DNA of 64,000 nucleotides from Ewingella americana ATCC 33852 (GTDB lineage Bacteria; Pseudomonadota; Gammaproteobacteria; Enterobacterales; Enterobacteriaceae): NCBI RefSeq assembly GCF_000735345.1, contig NZ_JMPJ01000064.1, positions 1 to 64,000 of the forward strand, read 5' to 3'. Shown piece by piece: positions 56,974 to 64,000 of this stretch (position 1 is its first letter; each line of letters starts with the position of its first letter). The notes under the pieces were generated by a model. It saw only the letters and a program-made list of their open reading frames with translations, ran no database searches and was not told where the DNA came from. The position numbers and the translations under genes were made by a program.

Positions 56974-58674
56974 ATGCGTTTGCAAAACCGTCTTAATCAG
57001 TTTCAGCGGCTGTACGCCAGCGTGGGCAGCCAGCCTGCGACGGTAAATGTCAGTGAGCTGGCGGAAGTCTTCTGCTGTAGCGAACGCCACACCCGCACCT
57101 TGCTGTCGCAGTTTCAGCACGCAGGCTGGATAAACTGGCATTCGCAGGCCGGGCGCGGCAAACGCGCCGAGCTACAGTGCCTGTATACACCAGAAAGTTT
57201 ACGGGGAAATTACTTACAGCAGCTGCTGAAAAATGGGGAACACTCGGCAGCGCTGCAATTTAGCGAAGTCGATCCGAATCACTTAAACGCCTTGCTCGCC
57301 CCCCATCTTGGCGGCCAGTGGCAGGCCGACGCCCCTACACTGCGCATTCCTTATTATCGCAGCATGCAGCCGCTGGACCCGCAAACCCTGACCGGCCGCG
57401 CCGAGCAGCACTTGGCCCATACCATGCACGCCGGGCTAACTCGCTTCACGACGGGCAATCCTCTGCCCCAGCCTGATTTGGCGCACCATTGGCAAATCAG
57501 TAATAACGGCAAAACGTGGCATTTCTTCCTGCGCAGCCAGCTGTATTGGCACAACGGCGAGCCGATTCATGCCGAACAGCTTCGCCAGCAGTTTGAGCGC
57601 CTGCGCCATTCGCCGCGCAGCAAGCACGCCTTTGCCGCCGTGGCGGAGATAAAGCTGCCTCATGCGCTCTGCCTGCAATTTGATCTCGAGGTGCCGGACT
57701 ACTGGCTAGCGCACCGTCTGGCGGATCTGAGCTGTTTGCTGTCTCACCCCGACGATGCCTTCTGCGGCGCGGGGCCTTTCCGTCTGGCAAGCTTTGCCTC
57801 CGAGCTGGTGCGCCTTGAGCAGCACGCCTACTACCACTTACAGCGCCCTTTCCTCGCCGCCATTGAGTTCTGGATAACCCCGCAACTGTTCGCGCAGCGC
57901 GATAATGTCAGTTGCCAGCACCCGGTGCGCATCATGCTCGGAGAGCAGGACGAGCTAGCGGATGTTAAACCGGTAAAACGCAGCACCAGTCTGGGCTTTT
58001 GCTATATCGCCGCCAACCTGCGACGCCAACATTTAACCCCCGAGCAGGCGCAAAAGGTGGTGATGATTATTCAGCGCTCTGGCCTGTTGAATCATCTGCC
58101 GATTGATCACGACTTGGTGAAACCCAGTCGGGAGATGCTGCCCGAATGGCCGATCCCCGAGCATCAGGCCGATGGCGTGGTATTGCCGAAGACGCTGAGA
58201 TTGCTGTTCCACCCGCCGGTCGAGCTGGAGTTTGTTGCACAGGCGCTACAATTGGCACTGCTCGCCGAGAACTGCCAACTGGAGATCGTTTATCATCAGG
58301 GCCGCGTGTGGGACGACGAGAGCGGAATCAATCAGGTCGACCTGATACTGGGCGATCGCCTGATCGGCGAAGCGCCGGAGGCCACGCTGGAGAACTGGCT
58401 GCGCCAAGACATGCTGTGGTCGGGCATTTTGAGTGATGAAGATTTAGCGCAGCAGGCACAGCGCCTCAAGACCATTCAACAGCTCCCGCTGGCGGACAAG
58501 CGAGCCGAGGAGCTGCGCGACCATTTTTACCATCTGATGAAGCGCGGCAGCATTACCCCGCTGTTTAATTATCAGTATCAGGTCAGCGCGCCGCCGCGCG
58601 TCAACGGCGTGCAGCTCACCGCGTGGGGCTGGTTTGATTTTTGTCAGGCGTGGATCCCCCCGCCGCTCTCCTAA
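56974..58674 (+). CDS. ybaE: YbaE, SgrR-family transcription regulator
   Basis: 566-residue protein with an N-terminal SgrR-type winged helix (residues 1 to about 115: CCSERHTRTLLSQFQHAGWINWHSQAGRGKR, split near residue 45) fused to a cytoplasmic SBP_bac_5 solute-binding domain (RPDxx-like PDLAHHWQISNNGKTW onward). The SBP part is likely a ligand sensor, as in SgrR. No target gene is known for YbaE. Divergent from cof and 105 bases upstream of queC, as in E. coli. Confidence 0.92.
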   Translation: MRLQNRLNQFQRLYASVGSQPATVNVSELAEVFCCSERHTRTLLSQFQHAGWINWHSQAGRGKRAELQCLYTPESLRGNYLQQLLKNGEHSAALQFSEVDPNHLNALLAPHLGGQWQADAPTLRIPYYRSMQPLDPQTLTGRAEQHLAHTMHAGLTRFTTGNPLPQPDLAHHWQISNNGKTWHFFLRSQLYWHNGEPIHAEQLRQQFERLRHSPRSKHAFAAVAEIKLPHALCLQFDLEVPDYWLAHRLADLSCLLSHPDDAFCGAGPFRLASFASELVRLEQHAYYHLQRPFLAAIEFWITPQLFAQRDNVSCQHPVRIMLGEQDELADVKPVKRSTSLGFCYIAANLRRQHLTPEQAQKVVMIIQRSGLLNHLPIDHDLVKPSREMLPEWPIPEHQADGVVLPKTLRLLFHPPVELEFVAQALQLALLAENCQLEIVYHQGRVWDDESGINQVDLILGDRLIGEAPEATLENWLRQDMLWSGILSDEDLAQQAQRLKTIQQLPLADKRAEELRDHFYHLMKRGSITPLFNYQYQVSAPPRVNGVQLTAWGWFDFCQAWIPPPLS

Positions 58675-58779
58675 GAGTCTATGATTGAGGCTGTTCAGCT
58701 ATCTCAAAGAAAAGTAACATGAGCCCCATAAATTTGCCGGGATCGGCGGCAATGCATTCAAGTACAAATGGATAAAAAC

Positions 58780-59478
58780 ATGAAAAGAGCAGTAGTGGTT
58801 TTCAGCGGCGGTCAGGATTCAACAACCTGCCTGATTCAGGCTTTGACGCAATACGACGAAGTACATTGTATTACCTTCGATTATGGTCAACGACATCGCG
58901 CTGAGATCGACATTGCTCAGAAGCTGTCGGTAGAGCTGGGCGCTAAGGCTCATAAGGTTCTGGACGTTGGTTTGCTCAATGAGCTGGCGGTCAGCAGCCT
59001 GACCCGCGACAACATTCCGGTTCCGGCATTGGGTGAAACCGAAGAAAACGGCTTGCCGAGCACCTTTGTGCCGGGTCGCAATATTCTGTTCCTCACGCTG
59101 GCGGCTATTTATGCGTATCAGGTGCAGGCTGAAGCGGTGATCACCGGCGTGTGTGAAACCGACTTCTCCGGCTACCCGGACTGTCGCGACGAGTTCGTCA
59201 AAGCCCTGAAACACGCCGTTTCATTGGGCATTGCGCGTGATATTCGTTTCGACACGCCGCTGATGTGGCTGAACAAAGCCGAAACGTGGGCGCTGGCCGA
59301 TTATTACCAGCAGCTGGATCTGATTCGCCATCACACCCTGACTTGCTACAACGGGATTGCAGGCGATGGCTGCGGTGAGTGTGCCGCCTGTAACCTGCGC
59401 GCCAATGGCCTGCAACAGTATCAGCAAGACAAGGTCGGCGTTATGGCTAGCCTGAAGCAGAAAACCGGGCTGAAGTAA
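58780..59478 (+). CDS. queC: QueC, 7-cyano-7-deazaguanine synthase
   Basis: 232-residue PP-loop enzyme that converts 7-carboxy-7-deazaguanine to preQ0 in queuosine synthesis (E. coli 231). The SGGQDS loop is at residues 9-14, FVPGRN and [12 protein letters not shown] are conserved, and the zinc site CGECAAC is complete. The ATG at 58780 matches E. coli; the upstream ATG at 58768 overlaps the region where the Shine-Dalgarno would be. It provides an internal comparison for the divergent PP-loop protein at 16984. Confidence 0.96.
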   Translation: MKRAVVVFSGGQDSTTCLIQALTQYDEVHCITFDYGQRHRAEIDIAQKLSVELGAKAHKVLDVGLLNELAVSSLTRDNIPVPALGETEENGLPSTFVPGRNILFLTLAAIYAYQVQAEAVITGVCETDFSGYPDCRDEFVKALKHAVSLGIARDIRFDTPLMWLNKAETWALADYYQQLDLIRHHTLTCYNGIAGDGCGECAACNLRANGLQQYQQDKVGVMASLKQKTGLK

Positions 59479-59494
59479 CCTGCCCCTGTACTTA

Positions 59495-59518
59495 GCCGGG
59501 CTAGCGCTATAGCCCGGC
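59495..59518. terminator. Hairpin between queC and fadM
   Basis: GCCGGGCTA (59495-59503) and TAGCCCGGC (59510-59518), a perfect 9-bp stem with a six-base loop between two converging genes. T-runs are weak on both sides. Confidence 0.55.
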
Positions 59519-59544
59519 CGTTCGCGCCTTTCTTAACCTCGCGC

Positions 59545-59946
59545 CTACTCCTCTTTCAGCTCCAACTCGCGCAACCTTTCCAACAGCTCGCCTTCCAGCG
59601 TCATTGCCTTCTGGGTGCGCAGATCAATGCAGACGAAGGTCAGCGTGGCGTCAGCGACGATATCGCCATCGTGGGTCACCACTTGCTCGAGCACGCCGCT
59701 GCGGGTGTTGAGCTGCTGGAGGCTGCTGTCGATACGCAGCACGTTGCCCAGCGTGGCGGGTTTGCGGTAGTTAATGTTGATGTTCACGACGATGAAGGCG
59801 ATGTTATTCTCGCTCATCCACTTAAATCCGCTTTTGTTATCCAGCCACTCCCAGCGCGCCGTCTCTAAGAATTCCAGATAGCGGGCATTGTTAACGTGCT
59901 GATAAACATCAATATGAAAACCACGAACGGTAATAAAAGTATGCAT
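59545..59946 (-). CDS. fadM: FadM (YbaW), long-chain acyl-CoA thioesterase III
   Basis: 133-residue hotdog thioesterase (E. coli 132) that clears poorly metabolised acyl-CoA in beta-oxidation. The N-terminal VRGFHIDVYQHVNNARYLEFLE holds the catalytic Asp (Asp13) of the 4HBT type. Convergent with queC, in the same direction as ybaV. Confidence 0.94.
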   Translation of the reverse strand: MHTFITVRGFHIDVYQHVNNARYLEFLETARWEWLDNKSGFKWMSENNIAFIVVNININYRKPATLGNVLRIDSSLQQLNTRSGVLEQVVTHDGDIVADATLTFVCIDLRTQKAMTLEGELLERLRELELKEE

Positions 59947-60063
59947 AATTGCTTTCCGACTCCGACAAAATAATCGTTAAACCCTGACAACTGGTCAGAT
60001 GTCTTATGAGATTAGCAGAAGAAAACGGCACCAACCGTTAACAGGTCAGCGCCGCGACTTTCG

Positions 60064-60495
<432 letters not shown>

Positions 60496-60528
60496 TTAAT
60501 CAGGCAACAATTGGCAGATTCAAAATGT

Positions 60529-60556
60529 GGAAAAGGCCGCGAAAGCGGCCTTTGTT
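60529..60556 (-). terminator. ppiD terminator
   Basis: On the minus strand GGCCGC (60550-60545) and GCGGCC (60540-60535) around TTTC, followed by TTTT. It lies 32 bases after the ppiD stop. Confidence 0.75.
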
Positions 60557-60587
60557 TGTTGCAACACGTTGCATAACGCTGCGAGGT

Positions 60588-62468
60588 TTACTGGACTTGT
60601 GCAGCAGAACCCAGCTTAATTTTTGCTTCCTGACGCAGGTTCGACAGCAGAGCATCGAAGGTTACGTTGGAAGAAGATTGCTGCAGCTCTTGCTCGAAAC
60701 GTGTGGTTTCATTGTCAGGCAGCTTGCCTGGATTAACCGCAGTCAGCTGAACCAGTACGCTGTTGCCTTGGTCATCCTGAGACAAACCGTAAACCGGCTG
60801 GTCTTTTTGCGGATGAGGCAGCGCATAGACATTCTGCTCGAAAGCAGATGGCTGTTGTGAACGCTGAACCTTCTGCACGTCACCGAAGCTCAAACCAGCG
60901 GCTTTCAGAGCTTCATCACCCTTGCCTGCTTTCAGAGCCGTCAACAGCTTCTCACCGTCAACGCGCGCCTGATCTTCAGCTTTCTGGCGCTTCACCATGG
61001 TCACAACCTGCTCTTTCACTTCAGCAAAAGGTTTAACGCCTTCCGCTTTGTGAGCATCAACACGTACCACGAAGGCGCGATCGCCATCCACGGTGATGAT
61101 GTCAGAGTTGCTGCCCGGCGTACCGTCTTGACCAATCAGGCCACCATCAAAGATTGCCTGAACGACAGGTTTGAAGTTGATGCCCGCAGGGATAGATTGC
61201 TGCGTGAACCAGTCAGTGTGAGTCGCTTTAACGCCAGCGGCTTCTTCAGCAGAAGCTAAAGATTCGTTGTCGTTGTTAGCGGCTTCGCTGACTTTCTGCT
61301 GCAACGCGTAGTAAGCGTCAGTGGCTTTATCTTGTTTCAGCTTATCAACGATGCTGTCGTGAACCTGTGCCAGCGGCTTGATCTGCTCTGGTTGAATGTC
61401 TTCCAGACGCAGAATGAAGAAACCACTGTCAGATTTAATCACGCCAGACACCTGACCTTTGGTGGTCAAGTTAGCGCTTTTGAACTCTGGCAGCGTGGTT
61501 TCAGGCTCAACCCAGTCCATCAACCCGCCCTGCTTACCGCTCAAGGTATCGATAGATTTGGTTTTAGCCAACTGGGCAAAGTCAGCGCCATTTTTCAGTT
61601 CAGCGGCAACCGCATCGGCGTCAGCTTGGTTTTTCAACACGATAACGCTGTAACGACGGCGCTCCGGCTGACCAAACTCGCTCTTATGCTGATCGTAGTA
61701 AGCACTGATATCCGCGTCGGTAACCGTGGTTTTCCCTTGTAAAGCAGCAGCATCCATTTCGATGTAGCTGACTTTGACTTCTTCAGGAGAAACGAAGTTG
61801 TTTTTGTTCTGGTCGTAGAACGCTTGCGCTTCGCTGTCGCTAACCTGCTGTTTGGCAGCAAGGGCTGCGGTATCCAGCGTCGCAGTGCGAACATCACGCT
61901 CTTGCAGCAACAAGTCTGACATGGCGCTGGTTTCAGATGGCAGAACGAAATCTGAAGTACCAAATGCCTGAGCTAACTGCTGGCTAACCAACTGCTGTTT
62001 CATCAATTTGGCGAAGTTGTCCGCGCTGTAACCCATACCCTGGATACTTTGCAGATACTTGGCGTTGTCGAAATGGCCGTCGGTTTGGAATTGTGGGGTC
62101 GCCAGAATCGCGTCTTTGATCTGTTGATCGCTAACGGTGATGCCTAGCTTCTTGGAATACTGATCCAGCAAAGTGACGTCAATCAGGTTATTCAGGGACT
62201 CTTGACGCAGTTGTTGCATATAACCTTCGCTGCCAGCCAGCGCAGAGAATTGATCTCCAAGCTGTTGTTGCAGTCGGCTACGCTGGTTTTGCACAGCTTC
62301 TTCCAACTGAGCACGTCCGATCTCCTGACCATTCACTTTCGCTGCATAGTCGCCTGAACCGCCGATCAGGTAGTTGCCCACCCCTGTCAAAATAAAGGAC
62401 AGAATAATCAGGGCCAGAATGATTTTGAGCACGACGTGATTGGCGGCCGCGCGTAAATTGTCCATCAT
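60588..62468 (-). CDS. ppiD: PpiD, periplasmic SurA-like folding factor
   Basis: 626-residue inner-membrane-anchored chaperone near the Sec translocon (E. coli 623). One membrane segment lies at about residues 14-33. The SurA-like N-terminal region follows, then a central parvulin domain (YSVIVLKN...GKQGGLMDWVEPETTLPEF, about residues 265-355), and a C-terminal domain ending SAAQVQ. A second Met at codon 2 leaves a one-codon uncertainty in the start. Between hupB and ybaV as in E. coli. Confidence 0.96.
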   Translation of the reverse strand: MMDNLRAAANHVVLKIILALIILSFILTGVGNYLIGGSGDYAAKVNGQEIGRAQLEEAVQNQRSRLQQQLGDQFSALAGSEGYMQQLRQESLNNLIDVTLLDQYSKKLGITVSDQQIKDAILATPQFQTDGHFDNAKYLQSIQGMGYSADNFAKLMKQQLVSQQLAQAFGTSDFVLPSETSAMSDLLLQERDVRTATLDTAALAAKQQVSDSEAQAFYDQNKNNFVSPEEVKVSYIEMDAAALQGKTTVTDADISAYYDQHKSEFGQPERRRYSVIVLKNQADADAVAAELKNGADFAQLAKTKSIDTLSGKQGGLMDWVEPETTLPEFKSANLTTKGQVSGVIKSDSGFFILRLEDIQPEQIKPLAQVHDSIVDKLKQDKATDAYYALQQKVSEAANNDNESLASAEEAAGVKATHTDWFTQQSIPAGINFKPVVQAIFDGGLIGQDGTPGSNSDIITVDGDRAFVVRVDAHKAEGVKPFAEVKEQVVTMVKRQKAEDQARVDGEKLLTALKAGKGDEALKAAGLSFGDVQKVQRSQQPSAFEQNVYALPHPQKDQPVYGLSQDDQGNSVLVQLTAVNPGKLPDNETTRFEQELQQSSSNVTFDALLSNLRQEAKIKLGSAAQVQ

Positions 62469-62492
62469 AGTGTGGCAACACTCCGCTGTAAT

Positions 62493-62519
62493 AAAAAAAG
62501 CGCATCGAATTCGATGCGC
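62493..62519 (-). terminator. hupB terminator
   Basis: A perfect 20-bp palindrome GCGCATCGAATTCGATGCGC (62500-62519), followed on the minus strand by seven T (62499-62493). It lies between the hupB stop and the ppiD start. Confidence 0.88.
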
Positions 62520-62636
62520 CTTGTATCTTACCTTACCAGCCCGGTGACGTCAGGTTATTGTTTAACAACCAGACCTGAGAGTAAAAGCACCATGCTCGCT
62601 TTTGTCACGCAGGTTTGACGCCTGACCTGCAGGTAA

Positions 62637-62912
62637 TTAACCGTTAACTGCGTCTTTCAACGCTTTACCAGCACGGAAACCAGGCACTTTTGCCGCAGCA
62701 ATGCTGATTTCTTTACCAGTCTGTGGGTTACGGCCGGTACGCGCAGAACGCTCACGTACAGAGAACGTACCAAAGCCAACCAGTGCAACTTCTTCCCCTG
62801 ATTTCAGAGTTTCAGTTACCGATCCCAGTACTGCATCTAATACACGTCCAGCAGCCGCTTTAGAAATATCAGCACCGGCGGCAATTTTGTCGATCAATTG
62901 TGACTTATTCAC
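62637..62912 (-). CDS. hupB: HupB, HU beta subunit
   Basis: 91-residue nucleoid protein HU-beta (E. coli 90, here with one extra C-terminal Gly). The DNA-arm stretch [10 protein letters not shown] and the core [11 protein letters not shown] are intact. I take the GTG at 62912 ([10 protein letters not shown] read as Met), because the ATG three codons upstream overlaps the Shine-Dalgarno AGGGG. A longer frame to 63008 is rejected. Between lon and ppiD. Confidence 0.95.
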   Translation of the reverse strand: MNKSQLIDKIAAGADISKAAAGRVLDAVLGSVTETLKSGEEVALVGFGTFSVRERSARTGRNPQTGKEISIAAAKVPGFRAGKALKDAVNG

Positions 62913-63059
62913 TCTATTCATCCCCTCTTGAAATTCTATCGTCACGTCGCATTTTCCCTGCGAATATGACAGCGAAGCTTTTATATCAAGCTTGTCAGGG
63001 CTATGCAAGCAACCGAAACCAGTCTTAAACGCACTGACAACTGACTAACTTAACGACAC

Positions 63060-63097
63060 AAAAAAAGGCTGGCAAGTGGGATTTCACCTGCCAGCCT
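63060..63097 (-). terminator. lon terminator
   Basis: On the minus strand AGGCTGGCA pairs with TGCCAGCCT (arms 63097-63089 and 63074-63066) with an inner GTG/CAC pairing, and a T7-type run follows. It lies 31 bases after the lon stop. Confidence 0.85.
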
Positions 63098-63128
63098 GAG
63101 TTTTATTGAACTGTGATGGTCGTGATCA

Positions 63129-64000
63129 CTATTTTGCCGCTACCGGAAGTGCGCCGAACGCTGGATTTTGCAGAGCAAGATTCAAAACGTCGTCAATGCG
63201 CTTAACCGGATGGATCTCCAAATCACCTAAAACGTTGGCTGGGATCTCTTCCAGATCGCGTTTGTTGTCATCAGGGATCAGCACCACTTTGATACCACCG
63301 CGGTGAGCAGCCAACAGCTTCTCTTTCAGGCCGCCGATTGGCAGAACCTGACCACGTAAAGTTATTTCGCCAGTCATAGCAACGTCGGCGCGAACCGGGT
63401 TACCTGTCAGGCAAGAAACCAACGCGGTACACATGGCGATACCGGCACTCGGGCCATCTTTCGGCGTCGCGCCTTCTGGTACGTGGACGTGAATATCACG
63501 TTTTTCGTAGAAGTCAGCATTGATGCCCAGTTTGTCCGCGCGAGCACGAACCACGGTTAGTGCAGCCTGAATCGACTCTTGCATCACTTCGCCGAGTGAG
63601 CCGGTATAGGTCAATTTGCCTTTACCCGGTACGCAGGCCGTTTCGATGGTCAGCAGCTCGCCGCCCACTTCGGTCCACGCCAAGCCAGTCACCTGACCCA
63701 CGCGGTTTTCGGTATCTGCGCGGCCGTAATCCACTTTCTGAACGCCAAGGAAATCTTTCAGGTTATCGCCGTTGATTTCGATGTGTTTCAGGGACTTATC
63801 CAGCAGCAGCTGTTTAACCGCTTTGCGACACAGCTTGGACAATTCGCGTTCCAGACTACGCACACCGGCTTCGCGGGTGTAGAAACGGATAATGCCAATG
63901 ATCGCGCTGTCATCCACTGTCAGCTCGGTTTTCTTCAGGGCGTTACGCTCAATTTGCTTCGGCAGCAGGTGCTGTTTGGCGATGTTCAGCTTTTCATCTT
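63129..64000 (-). CDS. lon: Lon, ATP-dependent protease (3' part, start beyond window)
   Basis: The last 289 residues of the Lon protease, which degrades damaged and regulatory proteins in the cytosol. The visible part begins in the AAA+ lid region ([15 protein letters not shown]), covers [18 protein letters not shown], and includes the whole proteolytic domain with the catalytic Ser in [11 protein letters not shown] and the Lys in [10 protein letters not shown]. The frame stays open to the right edge. The C-terminus [12 protein letters not shown] differs from E. coli, as often in this family. Confidence 0.97.
   Translation of the reverse strand, partial: DEKLNIAKQHLLPKQIERNALKKTELTVDDSAIIGIIRFYTREAGVRSLERELSKLCRKAVKQLLLDKSLKHIEINGDNLKDFLGVQKVDYGRADTENRVGQVTGLAWTEVGGELLTIETACVPGKGKLTYTGSLGEVMQESIQAALTVVRARADKLGINADFYEKRDIHVHVPEGATPKDGPSAGIAMCTALVSCLTGNPVRADVAMTGEITLRGQVLPIGGLKEKLLAAHRGGIKVVLIPDDNKRDLEEIPANVLGDLEIHPVKRIDDVLNLALQNPAFGALPVAAK

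Overview
The window is chromosomal DNA of a gamma-proteobacterium of the order Enterobacterales, most probably a member of the Yersiniaceae (Serratia/Rahnella/Ewingella/Yersinia side). The backbone follows the Escherichia coli lon-to-cueR block gene by gene, but is read here in the opposite direction: cueR, ybaP, ybaK, fsr, ybaL, gsk, hemH, adk, htpG, recR, ybaB, dnaX, apt, ybaN, priC, rsmS, mscK, acrR, acrAB, tomB, hha, ffs, ybaZ, ybaY, tesB, amtB, glnK, mdlB, mdlA, decR, cof, ybaE, queC, fadM, ybaV, ppiD, hupB, lon. The 67-residue Hha is closer to YmoA of Yersinia than to the 72-residue E. coli Hha, and an ERIC element is present. The genus cannot be fixed from the sequence alone.

Layout. 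1-5.8 kb: the end of cueR with a divergent CopZ-like copper chaperone behind a CueR-type promoter, then ybaP, an ERIC element touching the terminator of the ChiX small RNA, ybaK with a hairpin in its leader, fsr and ybaL. 5.8-11.5 kb: an accessory island with a P-loop kinase, a four-gene redox operon (AhpD-like protein, bicupin, flavin amine oxidase, an SDR whose catalytic tyrosine is Leu), a LysR regulator and a divergent SDR; a 14-bp operator-like palindrome recurs at 13 of 14 positions in both promoter regions. 11.5-14.7 kb: gsk, hemH, adk. 14.8-18.8 kb: a second island between adk and htpG holding a tightly coupled operon for a PP-loop ATPase, a Nudix hydrolase, a short class-V aminotransferase-fold protein and an EamA exporter, with a divergent LysR gene. 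This is the best candidate for an undescribed pathway.

18.9-34.9 kb: htpG behind a sigma-32 promoter, the dnaX-ybaB-recR operon with the dnaX frameshift signal, apt, ybaN, priC, rsmS, mscK and the acrR/acrAB efflux locus with its operator. 34.9-38.2 kb: a zinc-starvation island: two Zur-like boxes flank the zinc-free ribosomal proteins L31B and L36B and a convergent zinc ABC importer whose operon opens with a 35-codon membrane protein. 38.4-44.5 kb: an unknown protein, tomB-hha, a LysR gene divergent from an adenine deaminase-adenine permease operon, and a small repeat-containing protein.

44.6-64 kb: 4.5S RNA, ybaZ, ybaY, tesB, the sigma-54/NtrC-type glnK-amtB operon, mdlA-mdlB, decR divergent from a cysteine synthase-family (probable cysteine desulfhydrase) gene, a TPR-DUF218 envelope protein, cof, ybaE, queC, fadM, ybaV, ppiD, hupB and the 3' part of lon. 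No tRNA, CRISPR array, prophage or insertion sequence was seen. Compared with E. coli the block lacks ushA, ybaQ, aes, maa, ylaB/ylaC and ybaA at the corresponding positions.
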